Part shown: piece after piece, positions 10,099 through 18,994 of the stretch | Layout: every line of letters starts with the position of its first letter | Numbering within the stretch: the stretch's first letter is position 1 | Assembly (NCBI GenBank): GCA_016713305.1 | Contig: JADJPK010000005.1 | Coordinates: 310,001 to 374,000, forward strand | Length of the DNA: 64,000 nucleotides | Source: Betaproteobacteria bacterium | GTDB lineage: Bacteria > Pseudomonadota > Gammaproteobacteria > Burkholderiales > Ga0077523 | Direction: 5' to 3' | Notes under the pieces: generated by a model | What the model was told of the DNA's origin: nothing | Seen by the model: only the letters and a program-made list of their open reading frames with translations | Databases searched by the model: none | Program-made: the position numbers and the translations under genes

Positions 10099-10203
10099 GC
10101 AATGATCGATCACGAAAACATCTTGCCGGCCATAGGGTTCCACGTCGCATGTGACGCAATTCCGTAGCTGTCGAGGCTAACCCGCTGATGCCAGGAAACC
10201 CGG

Positions 10204-12381
10204 ATGACCATTCTTCGCGTGGCCCTGGATGTGCCCGTCGATGAGCTGTTCGACTACACCGAACCACCGGAAGGCAGGGCCACGCCGGGCGAACTGATCG
10301 TCGTGCCCTTCGGCCGGCGTCGCGCCGTAGGGGTGGTCGTCGAAACGGCTGAGACGACTTCCGTTTCGCCCGACAGGCTCAAATCGCCTCTCCGGCTCTT
10401 GCGCCATCTGCCGGCGCTGCCTGCCGACTTTCTCCATCTGGCGTCCTTCTGCAGCCGTTACTACGCGCACCCTTTGGGGGCCACGCTGCATACTGCGCTG
10501 CCCACGGCGCTGCGCAGGACATCGAGCCGTTCGGTCAACCGCTCCACCTGGTACGTTCTGACCGATTCGGGGCGGGCGGTCGAGCCGGACGCGATTTCTT
10601 CCCGGTCGATCGCCCAACGGAGCCTGCTGGCGCTGCTGCGCTGCAACGGCACGGTCTCCCGGTCGCAGGTCGAGACGATGGGAGAGACCGGGCAACGATG
10701 GCTGCGCGAATTCCTCAAACGCGGTTGGGTACAGACAAGCGATGCGCCTGCCTCGGTCCCGGAGTCCGGCCCGGTGTTCGCGGAGAGCGGACCGATACTC
10801 GTGCAGTCGCAACAGGAGGCGGTCGCACGAATCGCAGCCAGCCTCGACAGCTTCGCTCCCACGCTTCTTCACGGGGTGACAGGCAGCGGCAAGACAGAGG
10901 TCTACCTTCGGGTCATCGAGGAAGTCCTGTCGCGAGGCCGCCAGGCCCTTCTGCTGGTCCCCGAAATCAATCTCACGCCCCAGCTCGAGGCGCGCGTCAG
11001 CGATCGTTTCGGCCGTGACAAGGTGGTGGCGTTGCACAGTCATCTTGCTGACGGAGAACGTTGCGAGCGGTGGCTGACGGCGGCAAGGGGGGAGGCGGCC
11101 ATCGTGATCGGGACGCGCCTCGCTGTATTCACCCCGATGCCCCGCCTCGGACTCATCGTCGTCGACGAGGAGCACGACCCGTCGTACAAGCAGCAGGAAG
11201 GATTGCGTTACCACGCGCGGGACGTGGCGATCTTCCGCGCCCGCGAAAAAGGGATTCCCGTGGTGCTGGGTTCGGCCACACCTTCCATGGAAAGCTGGCG
11301 GCATGCGTCGACCGCCCGCTATGTGCTGCTGAGGCTTCCTCAGCGTCCTCGCAGTGCGGCCCCGGTGATTCGTCTGGTCGATTGCCGCGACCTGGGACAA
11401 GGAGACGGAATCTCGCCAGTCCTTGGCGGCGCCTTGGCGCGTACGCTGGAGCGGGGCGAGCAGTCGCTCGTCTTCCTCAACCGGCGCGGATACGCGCCGA
11501 CCCTGTTCTGCCACGCGTGCGGATGGGTGGCGCCCTGCAGCCGCTGCAGCGCCCGTCTGACGGTCCACCTGAGCGCCGGAAGACTGCGCTGTCATTACTG
11601 CGGGCACGAAGAGGCGATCGCCCGCCATTGTCCCAGTTGCGGAAATCAGGACTTGCTGCCCGTCGGTGCGGGGACACAGCGCCTGGAGGCGGCCCTGGCA
11701 GCGCGTCTTCCCGGTGCTCGCATTGCCCGTGTCGACAGGGACAGCACGCGGCAGAAGGATGCCTTCAACCGGCTGCGCGACGACGTGGAAGAGAACAGGC
11801 TGGACATTCTGGTGGGAACGCAGATGCTCGCCAAGGGTCACGACTTTCCGAGGCTGACGCTGGTCGGCGTCGTGGATGCCGACGCCGCGCTGCTTGCCGC
11901 GGATTTTCGGGCCGAGGAACGTCTGTTCGCCCTGCTGCTTCAGGTTTCCGGCCGCGCGGGCCGGGCAGGTCTGCCGGGGGAAGTCCTCGTGCAGACCCGC
12001 ATGCCGGATCATCCGCTCTATGCAGCGCTGGTGAAGCAGGATTACGCTGCTTTTGCCGAGCAGCAGCTGGCGGTCCGCGAACGGATGTCCTTCCCTCCGT
12101 TCTCCCATCAGGTCCTGTTGCGGGCGGAGGCCGGCGACCAGTCCGCGGTGTTCGAGTTTCTGGACTCCGCCGCCGCCCTCGCACGGCAGCTGGCGCCGGG
12201 GGTGAGTGTCTACGATCCGGTGCCCGCGTGGATGGCGAAGCTCGCCGGAAAATGGCGCGGCCAGCTGCTGGTCCAGAGCGCGGAGCGTGCTCCGCTCCAT
12301 CGACTGCTCCGGAGCTGGATTCCGCAACTCCAATCGCGCCGCGTACGCTGGTCCGTCGACGTGGATCCGCTGGATTCCTGA
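10204..12381 (+). CDS. priA: primosomal protein N' (replication restart helicase)
   Basis: PriA recognises stalled forks and loads the replisome; a 3'-5' superfamily 2 helicase of 725 residues. The N-terminal DNA-binding domain (VALDVPVDELFDYTEP) is followed by the ATPase motor with Walker A in GVTGSGKTEVYLR (about residues 222-230) and the DEEH box at about 321-324 (VVDEEHDPSYK). Eight zinc-binding cysteines lie between about 436 and 480 in the order CHACGW, CSRC, CHYCGH, CPSCG. The helicase motifs VGTQMLAKGHDFP and QVSGRAGRAG complete the motor. It starts 315 bases after hemE in a gap with DnaA boxes. Complete and typical. Confidence 0.97.
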   Translation: MTILRVALDVPVDELFDYTEPPEGRATPGELIVVPFGRRRAVGVVVETAETTSVSPDRLKSPLRLLRHLPALPADFLHLASFCSRYYAHPLGATLHTALPTALRRTSSRSVNRSTWYVLTDSGRAVEPDAISSRSIAQRSLLALLRCNGTVSRSQVETMGETGQRWLREFLKRGWVQTSDAPASVPESGPVFAESGPILVQSQQEAVARIAASLDSFAPTLLHGVTGSGKTEVYLRVIEEVLSRGRQALLLVPEINLTPQLEARVSDRFGRDKVVALHSHLADGERCERWLTAARGEAAIVIGTRLAVFTPMPRLGLIVVDEEHDPSYKQQEGLRYHARDVAIFRAREKGIPVVLGSATPSMESWRHASTARYVLLRLPQRPRSAAPVIRLVDCRDLGQGDGISPVLGGALARTLERGEQSLVFLNRRGYAPTLFCHACGWVAPCSRCSARLTVHLSAGRLRCHYCGHEEAIARHCPSCGNQDLLPVGAGTQRLEAALAARLPGARIARVDRDSTRQKDAFNRLRDDVEENRLDILVGTQMLAKGHDFPRLTLVGVVDADAALLAADFRAEERLFALLLQVSGRAGRAGLPGEVLVQTRMPDHPLYAALVKQDYAAFAEQQLAVRERMSFPPFSHQVLLRAEAGDQSAVFEFLDSAAALARQLAPGVSVYDPVPAWMAKLAGKWRGQLLVQSAERAPLHRLLRSWIPQLQSRRVRWSVDVDPLDS

Positions 12382-12437
12382 CATGCGGGCCCGCGGGGAA
12401 TCGGTCGTGGTGACAGGGACCGGAGCAAACCCGCGGC

Positions 12438-12443
12438 TATAAT
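12438..12443 (+). promoter_or_regulatory. candidate -10 element before argS
   Basis: A perfect TATAAT lies 23 bases before the argS ATG. No good -35 is at the right distance (a TTGACA-like GTGACA is 22 bases upstream), so this is only a suggestion. Confidence 0.25.
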
Positions 12444-12466
12444 CCAGCGCTTTGCCGGTTGAGCCC

Positions 12467-14227
12467 ATGTCCGCAGCATCCACCCCTCTCGACGCCAAGA
12501 CCCATCTCGCGGAGCTGTTCCGGACAGCGCTGGAAGTCGTTGCACCCGAAGCGGCCGCGACTTCAGTCACGCTCGAGCGTCCCAAGTCTTCCACCCACGG
12601 GGACTACGCCTGCAACGCGGCCATGCAGCTTGCGAAGGCGCTCAAGAAGAATCCCCGGCAGATCGCGCAGAGCATCGTCGACCAGCTTCCCGATTCACCC
12701 TGGGTGGAAAAGGTCGAGATCGCCGGGGCCGGTTTCATCAATGTCTTCCTGCGCCCGCAGGCGCGCTGCCAGATCGTGCGCCGTGTCCTGGCGCTGGGCG
12801 AGACCTATGGCGTCGGCACCTTCGGCAGGGGGCGCAAGATCCAGGTGGAGTACGTCTCCGCCAATCCGACGGGCCCTCTGCACGTCGGGCACGGGCGCGG
12901 GGCCGCTTACGGAGACAGTCTGGCCAACGTGCTGAAGGCCGCAGGCTTCGACGTGTTCCGGGAGTACTACGTCAACGACGCCGGACGGCAGATGGATATC
13001 CTGTCCGTGTCCGCCTGGGTGCGGTATCTCGAACTGTTCGGTCCCACCGTTCCGTTTCCCGCCAACGGTTATCAGGGCGACTATGTCCGCTTGCGTGCCG
13101 AGGAGCTGAAGGCGCTCGATGGCGACCGTTTCGTGCGCTCGCCGCAGGAAGTGGCGACGGGGTTGCCGGCCGCGGACGACACCGACGAGGACGCGGTGGA
13201 GGTGCGCATGGACGCCCTCATCGAGCGGGCCAAGCATCTGCTGGGCGACGACTTCGGCCACCTCACGCGGCAGGTGCTGGAGCGGCAGCTCGACGAGATC
13301 CGCGATGTGTTGGGGCGCTTCGGCGTGCGGTTCGACATGTGGTACTCGGAAAGATCGCTCTTCGAGTCCGGCCGTGTCGCCGAGGTACTGGATCTGCTGG
13401 AAAGCCGCGGGCACCTTTACATGCAGGATGGGGCGCGGTGGTTCCGATCCACCGCCTTCGGCGACGACAAGGACCGCGTGGTCCAGCGGGAGAACGGTCT
13501 CTACACCTACTTCGCCTCCGACATTGCCTATCACCACGACAAGATCGTGCGCGGCTTCGAGCGCGTCATCGATGTCTGGGGGGCGGATCACCACGGATAT
13601 ATCCCGCGAGTGAAGGCGGCCTTGCAGGCCTTGGGCCACGATCCGGAAACGCTGGAGGTGCCGCTCATCCAGCTCGTCGCCCTGTTTCGCGGCGGAGAGC
13701 CGGTCAAGATGGGCAAGCGAAGCGGCAGCTTCGTCACGCTCGAGGATCTCTTCGACGAGGTGGGCGTCGACGCCACGCGTTACTTCTATCTGGCGCGCAA
13801 GTGCGATCAGCACCTGGATTTCGACCTGGATCTCGCCAAGTCCCAGAGCAACGACAATCCGGTGTACTACATCCAATACGCCCATGCCCGCGTGTGCAGC
13901 GTGATGCAGCAGTGGGGGGGCGACGAGGCGTCGCTTGCGGACACCGATCTTCTGCCGCTCGCCGCCCCGCAGGAGGCTACGCTCATGCAGCGACTGCAGG
14001 ACTATCCCGACGCGGTGGAAGCCGCGGCGCGCGATCTCGCTCCGCACGCGCTGGCCTTCTACCTTCGCGATCTTGCGGGCGAGTTCCATAGCTACTACAA
14101 CGCGACCCACTTCCTCGTTCCGGAGGAAGAACTGCGTCTGGCACGGCTTGCCCTGGTTGCGGCCGTGCGTCAGGTGCTGCGAAATGGCCTCGTCCTCCTG
14201 GGCGTGGGCGTCCCCGAGAAAATGTGA
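12467..14227 (+). CDS. argS: arginyl-tRNA synthetase
   Basis: Class I aminoacyl-tRNA synthetase that charges tRNA-Arg (586 residues). The start ATG 12467 gives MSAASTPLDAKTHLAELF. The N-terminal Add-1 domain, which binds the tRNA elbow, runs to about residue 110. The catalytic signature follows as HVGH (139-142, in NPTGPLHVGHGRG) with the KMSKS equivalent KMGKR at 414-418. The C-terminal helical anticodon-binding domain contains LARKCDQHLDFDLDLAKSQSNDNPVYYIQYAHAR. The last codons overlap the next gene (GTG 14224), so the SPOR protein is translationally coupled. Confidence 0.97.
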   Translation: MSAASTPLDAKTHLAELFRTALEVVAPEAAATSVTLERPKSSTHGDYACNAAMQLAKALKKNPRQIAQSIVDQLPDSPWVEKVEIAGAGFINVFLRPQARCQIVRRVLALGETYGVGTFGRGRKIQVEYVSANPTGPLHVGHGRGAAYGDSLANVLKAAGFDVFREYYVNDAGRQMDILSVSAWVRYLELFGPTVPFPANGYQGDYVRLRAEELKALDGDRFVRSPQEVATGLPAADDTDEDAVEVRMDALIERAKHLLGDDFGHLTRQVLERQLDEIRDVLGRFGVRFDMWYSERSLFESGRVAEVLDLLESRGHLYMQDGARWFRSTAFGDDKDRVVQRENGLYTYFASDIAYHHDKIVRGFERVIDVWGADHHGYIPRVKAALQALGHDPETLEVPLIQLVALFRGGEPVKMGKRSGSFVTLEDLFDEVGVDATRYFYLARKCDQHLDFDLDLAKSQSNDNPVYYIQYAHARVCSVMQQWGGDEASLADTDLLPLAAPQEATLMQRLQDYPDAVEAAARDLAPHALAFYLRDLAGEFHSYYNATHFLVPEEELRLARLALVAAVRQVLRNGLVLLGVGVPEKM

Positions 14228-14865
14228 GCCTCGTGGCTACCAAAGACTACAAATCGCCGTCTCCGCGTTCCTCCGGCCGGTCCGGCAGCTCGATGCTGGT
14301 CGGCATCGTCATCGGCCTCGTCGTCGGGCTGGCCATAGCGCTGGGCGTGGCGATCTATCTCTTCAAGATGCCCGAGCCGTTCAAGCCCGTGGAGCAGGCG
14401 AGAGAACTGAAGCCGATTCCTCCCCCCAAGCCGCCCGCTGCACAGAAGTCACCTTCTGCCACTCCGGAAGACGCGGGCAAGTCCGACGCGGCGGGAGCGG
14501 CGCCGGGCAAGTCGGACTTCGACTTCTATGGAATCCTGGCGGGCAAGGAACAGCCGGTGAAGGAGAGCGAAGTCCCCAGAGCTGCCGACGCCAGGCCCGA
14601 CGGCGGCAAGCCGGCAGGCACGTATTTCCTCCAGGTCGGGGCTTTCCAGAACGCCGCGGATGCCGATAACCTCAAGGCGAAACTCGCCTTGGCGGGTTTC
14701 GAGGCTCAGATCCAGACGGCAGTCCTGCCCGACGACAAGACGTGGCATCGTGTCCGCCTCGGTCCATTCCAGAGCGTTGAGTCCATGGAACCGGTCAAGG
14801 CGCGACTGAAAGAGAACCATATGGAAGCGTCGCTGATCAAAGTGCAGGAAAAGCGGGCGCCTTGA
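14224..14865 (+). CDS. SPOR-domain membrane protein (FtsN-like)
   Basis: 213-residue bitopic inner-membrane protein. Short cytoplasmic N-terminus rich in serine, one membrane helix at about residues 24-46 (MLVGIVIGLVVGLAIALGV), a proline/lysine-rich periplasmic linker, and a C-terminal SPOR domain from about residue 137 (TYFLQVGAFQNAADADNLKAK), which binds denuded peptidoglycan at the division site. GTG 14224 overlaps the argS stop; GTG 14233 is an alternative start. In betaproteobacteria a protein of this build follows argS and precedes dsbA and acts like FtsN, but sequence identity to FtsN is confined to the SPOR fold, so I leave the symbol blank. Confidence 0.85.
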   Translation: MSLVATKDYKSPSPRSSGRSGSSMLVGIVIGLVVGLAIALGVAIYLFKMPEPFKPVEQARELKPIPPPKPPAAQKSPSATPEDAGKSDAAGAAPGKSDFDFYGILAGKEQPVKESEVPRAADARPDGGKPAGTYFLQVGAFQNAADADNLKAKLALAGFEAQIQTAVLPDDKTWHRVRLGPFQSVESMEPVKARLKENHMEASLIKVQEKRAP

Positions 14866-14896
14866 GACCGGCCGATTACCGAACCCAGGAGGTGAA

Positions 14897-15547
14897 ATGA
14901 AGCGTATTCCGGCATTGCTGATGTCCGCAGTACTGGTCTTTGCGGGCGGCAGCGCCCTGGCCAAGGTCGAGCCCGACAAGGATTACAAGCCCCTGGCCCA
15001 GGCCCAGGCGCCGGAAGCGGCGGGCAAGGTCGAGGTGCTCGAGTTCTTCCAGTACGGTTGCGGACACTGCTTCGACTTCGAGCCGGCCATGAAGGCGTGG
15101 AAGGCGAAGAAGCCGAAGGATGTCGAGTTCCGGTACGTGCCCACGGTCTGGGACGAATCGCGCATTCCCCAGGCCAAGATCTACTACGCCCTCGAGGCAC
15201 TCGGCCTGGTGGATCAGTTTCACGAGAAGGTCTACGACGCCGTGCACGAAAAACACCTGAAGCTCTGGGATCGCGAAATCCTGAACAAGTGGGTCGCGCA
15301 GCAGCCGGGCATCGACGCCAAGAAGTTCGCCGAAGCCTACGATTCCTTCGGTGTGAACAACAAGGTGCAGCGGGCCATGCAGATGACCAAGGCCTATCGC
15401 ATCACCGGCACGCCCACGGTGGCCGTGGCGGGCAAGTATCTGACGGGCCCTTCCTTTGCCGTCGAGGGCGGCAAGCCCGACTACGCGCGAGTGCACCAGA
15501 TCATCGATGAACTGATCGGGATGGAAAAGAAGAAGTCGGGCAAGTGA
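14897..15547 (+). CDS. dsbA: periplasmic thiol:disulfide oxidoreductase DsbA
   Basis: Introduces disulfide bonds into exported proteins. A signal peptide of about 22 residues (MKRIPALLMSAVLVFAGGSALA) precedes a thioredoxin-fold domain with an inserted helical region. The active site is C55-G-H-C58 in YGCGHCFDFE, and the cis-proline loop is TGTPTVAV. 216 residues, normal. A very strong Shine-Dalgarno (AGGAGGTGA, ending five bases before the ATG) precedes the start. It is the last gene of the + strand housekeeping run and is followed by a clear hairpin terminator. Its oxidising partner DsbB is not in the window. Confidence 0.95.
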   Translation: MKRIPALLMSAVLVFAGGSALAKVEPDKDYKPLAQAQAPEAAGKVEVLEFFQYGCGHCFDFEPAMKAWKAKKPKDVEFRYVPTVWDESRIPQAKIYYALEALGLVDQFHEKVYDAVHEKHLKLWDREILNKWVAQQPGIDAKKFAEAYDSFGVNNKVQRAMQMTKAYRITGTPTVAVAGKYLTGPSFAVEGGKPDYARVHQIIDELIGMEKKKSGK

Positions 15548-15555
15548 TGCCACCG

Positions 15556-15585
15556 GAAGCCGGCCCTCGAGCCGGCTTCTTCGTT
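15556..15585 (+). terminator. rho-independent terminator after dsbA
   Basis: GAAGCCGGC (15556-15564) pairs with GCCGGCTTC (15571-15579) around a six-base loop, followed by a T-rich tail. It starts eight bases after the dsbA stop. Confidence 0.8.
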
Positions 15586-15602
15586 TCTGCGGTCCGCTGC
15601 GA

Positions 15603-16391
15603 ATGAAACCCGCGAGCGCTTCTGCCAGCGCATTCATCACGGGTGCGTCCGACGGCATCGGCGCCGCACTGGCACGCGTCTATGCGCGCCGCGGTTGGAC
15701 TCTCGGTCTGGTGGCGCGCCGGCGGGACCGGCTCGACACTCTGGCGAGCACGCTGGGCGTGCCGTGCGGAATCTACGCGGCCGACGTCCGGGACCGCGAC
15801 GCAATGACCACGGCTGCCGCGCAGTTCACGGCGGCCTACGGCACGCCGGACATCGTCATTGCCAACGCGGGCGTCAATGCCGGCAATCTCACCGGGTTCG
15901 CCGACGACCTCGAGACCCTGCAGTGGATCATGGACGTCAATGTCGTGGGGGCCGTGAAGACCTTCCAGCCGTTCGTGGAGGCGATGCGTGCGCGCGGTTC
16001 GGGCGCGCTCGTGGGCGTGGCGAGCGTAGCGGGGATCCGTGGCCTTCCGGGCGCAGGCGCCTATTGCGCCTCCAAGTCCGCCCTCATCACCTTCCTGGAG
16101 AGTCTGCGCGTCGAGTTGCGTGGTACTGGTGTCGATGTCGTGACGCTGCTTCCCGGCTACATCGCGACCGGGATGACGGCAGGCAATCCCTATCCGATGC
16201 CGTTCCTGCTGAACGTCGACGAGGCTGCGGAGCGGTTCGCTCGCGTCATCGATGCCAGGCGGCCGTACGCGGTCGTGCCCTGGCAGATGGCGGCCGTGGC
16301 GAAGCTGCTGCGCGTACTGCCCAGGTCCGTGTTCGACCGGGCATTCGCACGCGCCGGCCGCAAGCCCAGGCGAGCGCCCGGGCAGAACTGA
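15603..16391 (+). CDS. short-chain dehydrogenase/reductase
   Basis: 262-residue classical SDR, a soluble NAD(P)-dependent oxidoreductase. The cofactor motif is ITGASDGIGAALARVYARRG near the N-terminus; arginines right after strand 2 (VARRRDRL) suggest NADP(H) preference. The NAG motif is IVIANAGVN and the catalytic pair is Tyr154/Lys158 in YCASKSAL, with the active-site serine in VGVASVAG. The C-terminal segment around AVAKLLRVLPRSVFDRAFARAG resembles SDRs acting on long or hydrophobic substrates, but no substrate can be assigned. It starts 12 bases after the dsbA terminator tail and ends nine bases from the convergent HAD gene. Confidence 0.85.
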   Translation: MKPASASASAFITGASDGIGAALARVYARRGWTLGLVARRRDRLDTLASTLGVPCGIYAADVRDRDAMTTAAAQFTAAYGTPDIVIANAGVNAGNLTGFADDLETLQWIMDVNVVGAVKTFQPFVEAMRARGSGALVGVASVAGIRGLPGAGAYCASKSALITFLESLRVELRGTGVDVVTLLPGYIATGMTAGNPYPMPFLLNVDEAAERFARVIDARRPYAVVPWQMAAVAKLLRVLPRSVFDRAFARAGRKPRRAPGQN

Positions 16392-16400
16392 GCGGCCGCG

Positions 16401-17050
16401 TCAGCGCAGCGCGAGGCCGGTGAGGGCCTCAAGTTCCTGCAGTGCCACGTCCGGATCGTCCACCTTGATGGTGGCCATGCCCAACGCTCGGGCAGGTTTC
16501 AGATTGATGCCAAGGTCGTCGAGGAAGACGGTTTCGCCAGGGGTCACGCCCAGTTGGTCGCACGCCATGCGGTAGATGGCGGGCTCCGGCTTGCGCACGC
16601 CCACCTTGCTCGACTCCAGCACGAACTCGAACAGGCTTGCGACATCCCGCCAGGCCGCGGCACGTTCCGCGGAGACGACTTCCGGTCCCACGGCCCCGAA
16701 GTTGTTCGTGATGCACGCCGTGCGAAGGTGAGTACGGCAGCGCCGCAGGGCCTCCACCATCGCCGGACGCACCTCGCCGAAAGCAGGCGGACGACGTCGC
16801 GTCCCGGTACCGCGTGGCCGAGCGCCGCAGACTCCTCGGCGAAAGCGGAGTCGAACCCTTCGAGATCGATCTCGGCGCGTTCGAGCCGGGCCCAGGCGTT
16901 GTGATCCGGATTGACCGTGTTCACGGTCCGGATGAAGTGTTGGGGCAGGCCATGCTCACGCTCGTAGCGGGCAAACGCGATGAAGGGGCTCGTGGTGAAG
17001 ACGCCGCCGAAGTCCCAGACGACGGCGCGCACGGACGATGCACGCTTCAT
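16401..17050 (-). CDS. HAD-like hydrolase, one frameshift
   Basis: HAD-superfamily phosphatase-type hydrolase of about 216 residues, substrate unknown. Motif I is VVWDFGGVFTTSPF with the nucleophilic aspartate (DFGGV instead of DxDGT, as in epoxide-hydrolase/YihX-like members), motif II is CITNNF, motif III lysine is in VGVRKPEPAIY, and motif IV is VFLDDLGINLKPARALG. The frame breaks at the three-A run 16780-16782 (T-run in the gene): restoring one base joins ...VVRLL to FGEVRPAMVEALRR. The start codon overlaps the stop of the TPR gene by ATGA, so both belong to one operon. Sequencing error is the likeliest cause of the break. Confidence 0.8.
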
Positions 17051-17514
17051 CGGTGCGATTTCTTGTATTCGTTGATCGCCCGCTTGAGATCCTTGTACTC
17101 CTCGCACGGAATCGGGGTACACAGGCGGTTCAGTTCCGCCAGATGCGTCTCGGCCTTGTCGAGCTGATCCGTCTGCAGGTAAGCCTCGCCGATGTATTCG
17201 TGAGCCGCCTTGTGCTGCGGGTTGATCCGCAGCGCTTCGTCGTAGGCGCTGAACGATTCGGCGAACTTTCCAAGCTTCCGGTAGGCGAAACCGAGCCAGT
17301 TGTGCGCGTCCGCGTTGCCGGGGTCGGCAGCGACGGCCTTGCGCAGCGCGTTCAGCGCACCCTCCCAATCCTGCTTCTCGATGGCCTGCCGGCCGGCGAC
17401 GAAGTTCGCCTCCGTGCTCGAGGCACCCGATTCGCCCATATTGGCGAAGGCCGGTGTACCGGTCAGGCACGCGAGGGCCACAACGCAACTCACCGCACGA
17501 TTCAGTCGGGACAT
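17047..17514 (-). CDS. periplasmic TPR-repeat protein
   Basis: 155-residue exported protein with a signal peptide (MSRLNRAVSCVVALACLTGTPAFA) and about three tetratricopeptide repeats (DWEGALNALRKAVAADPGNAD, KLGKFAESFSAYDEALRINPQHK, AYLQTDQLDKAETHLAEL). The C-terminus has a conserved-looking short tail with two cysteines (CTPIPCEEYKDLKRAINEYKK). The start ATG at 17514 has AGGAG eight bases upstream. TPR proteins are scaffolds; the partner is unknown. The stop overlaps the HAD hydrolase start (ATGA). Confidence 0.85.
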   Translation of the reverse strand: MSRLNRAVSCVVALACLTGTPAFANMGESGASSTEANFVAGRQAIEKQDWEGALNALRKAVAADPGNADAHNWLGFAYRKLGKFAESFSAYDEALRINPQHKAAHEYIGEAYLQTDQLDKAETHLAELNRLCTPIPCEEYKDLKRAINEYKKSHR

Positions 17515-17731
17515 GACGGTTCTCCTGGTTGATCGGACGTGAACCGTGGATTCTAGGGAAGGTGCGATCGATACGCACCCCACCGATGCCGCCGCATCGT
17601 CGCAGGGCGTCGATCGACAGCCACGATGCGGCCAGCCGCCGCGATCTGGACGTCCGGAATGCCGGACGTGCACGGGTATCCGGCGGACACGGTGTTCCGG
17701 GCCGGCATGTTCCCCAGGTGCCGCGGAGGCA

Positions 17732-18502
17732 TCAGGGAGGAGCCAGGAAGCCGGTCGAGTCCAGCTCCTGCAACAGCGCCCGGTAATCGGCGGCACCCTG
17801 GCTGGACGGAGCGAATGCGAAGATGTCCTTGCCGTGCATCGGACTTTCCGCCAACGACACGGCTTCGTGGATGCGCGTTTCGCAGACGATCGGGCCGAAC
17901 GCCTGCTGCAGGTCGCGATAGATGCGAAACGACAGCTTGCGGCGGGCGTCGTAGCGCGTCACGACCACCCGCCGGTGAAACTTGCGGTTGCCCTTGCGCT
18001 CCAGGACATCCAGCGCCGCGTTGATCCTGTGGACACCCTGCAGGGACAGGAAATCCGCGGATACGGGAATCAGCACGTGATCCGCCGCCATCAACGCGTT
18101 CAGCGTCAGCACCCCCAGCATGGGACAGCAATCGATGAGTACGTCGGGATGCTCCATCCAGCCTGCAGCCTCCACGCCGGCCTTCAGCTTTCGCGTCATG
18201 CTGACATCCGATCCATGAAGCGCATCCACCTTCGACAGGTCCAGCGAGGACGGGACGAGACGGAAACCCGGAGGGACCTCGCGTGCAAGCCGGTCAAGGG
18301 GCACGTCCTGGGTGAAGAAGGCATAGACGCTTTCCGTCCCCGGCACGTTGCGGACACCGGCCGCCAGCGACAGGTGAGACTGCGGATCGAGATCGATGGC
18401 CACCGGCGGTCGGTCGGCGCGGGTGAGCGCGGCGGCGAGATTGAACGTGGTGGTCGTCTTGCCGACGCCGCCCTTCTGGTTGAAGACCGCGACGACGCTC
18501 AT
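17732..18502 (-). CDS. ParA-family ATPase without ParB
   Basis: 256-residue Walker ATPase of the ParA/MinD group. The deviant Walker A motif is at residues 9-17 (QKGGVGKTTT, with lysines 10 and 15), Walker A' is AIDLDPQSHLSLA and Walker B is VLIDCCPMLG. No N-terminal helix-turn-helix is present, so it is the short, Soj-like type. No parB or parS-like repeat is next to it; neighbours are a cupin and, after 217 non-coding bases, the TPR gene. Orphan ParA proteins often position protein machineries (chemoreceptor arrays, pili, carboxysomes) rather than DNA. Function here is open. Confidence 0.88.
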   Translation of the reverse strand: MSVVAVFNQKGGVGKTTTTFNLAAALTRADRPPVAIDLDPQSHLSLAAGVRNVPGTESVYAFFTQDVPLDRLAREVPPGFRLVPSSLDLSKVDALHGSDVSMTRKLKAGVEAAGWMEHPDVLIDCCPMLGVLTLNALMAADHVLIPVSADFLSLQGVHRINAALDVLERKGNRKFHRRVVVTRYDARRKLSFRIYRDLQQAFGPIVCETRIHEAVSLAESPMHGKDIFAFAPSSQGAADYRALLQELDSTGFLAPP

Positions 18503-18527
18503 GAATGCTGAACGGGCATCGGCGTGA

Positions 18528-18809
18528 TCAACCCTTCAGCTCGATCTCGACGAACGCGAACTCGTGATCGTTCGCATTGATGACATCGTGTTCCACGCCC
18601 GCCTGCCGCGAATAGGACACGCCGGCGTGCAGTTGCACCTCGCGGGTGCCTGCGGGTTCCACCAGCCGGACCCGGCCGTCGACCAGCGGAACGACGACAT
18701 AGTCCATCTCGTGCCGGTGATATCCCGTGGCCGCCCCGGGAGCGAACCGCCATTCCGTCACCCGGACCCGGTCGTTGTCGATCTGTACTGTCGGCTTGGC
18801 GGAGATCAT
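18528..18809 (-). CDS. small cupin-fold protein
   Basis: 93-residue single-domain cupin. Conserved beta-barrel motif 1 is seen as GYHRHEMDYVVVPLVDG, with two histidines and a glutamate fit for metal binding, and motif 2 as SRQAGVEHDVINANDHEF with a further histidine. No signal peptide. Such proteins can be metal-binding sensors or dioxygenase-like enzymes, and no substrate can be named. It is 25 bases upstream of the parA-like gene on the same strand and is divergent from the kdp operon, whose first start is 185 bases away. Confidence 0.75.
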   Translation of the reverse strand: MISAKPTVQIDNDRVRVTEWRFAPGAATGYHRHEMDYVVVPLVDGRVRLVEPAGTREVQLHAGVSYSRQAGVEHDVINANDHEFAFVEIELKG

Positions 18810-18994
18810 GCCCGGATTATGACGAGAGGGGCGCCCGATTGGCTAGCCCGCGCTTTCCGCATCCCCGAAACGTCGCGCTGCAGGGCATTTCGGTACGGTC
18901 TTGATGGTTTCTTGATATTCGTCGGCACACATTTGGCCCCGCCCTGATGGCAGCGCTCCTACACTGTCTCCCGGCATCTACGAAGGAGGTGGCC

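Larger units (their letters stand above)
9889..10203. promoter_or_regulatory. hemE-priA intergenic region with DnaA boxes
   Basis: 315 bases without a gene. It contains a 16-base perfect palindrome just after the hemE stop, two perfect DnaA boxes (TTATNCACA), a third with one mismatch, a short A/T-rich tract (about 9990-10014) and a perfect -35 hexamer before priA. All boxes face the same way. The combination suggests DnaA-dependent control of priA or a replication-origin-like region; which one cannot be decided here. Confidence 0.55.

Noticed and set aside
10177..12594. Long minus-strand open frame opposite priA
   Set aside because: Shadow of priA; no ribosome-binding site, no recognisable domain, arginine-rich composition.
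18810..18994. KdpE binding site and kdp promoter
   Set aside because: A TACACT at 18960 resembles a -10 element, but no -35 at usable distance and no clear KdpE box could be supported.
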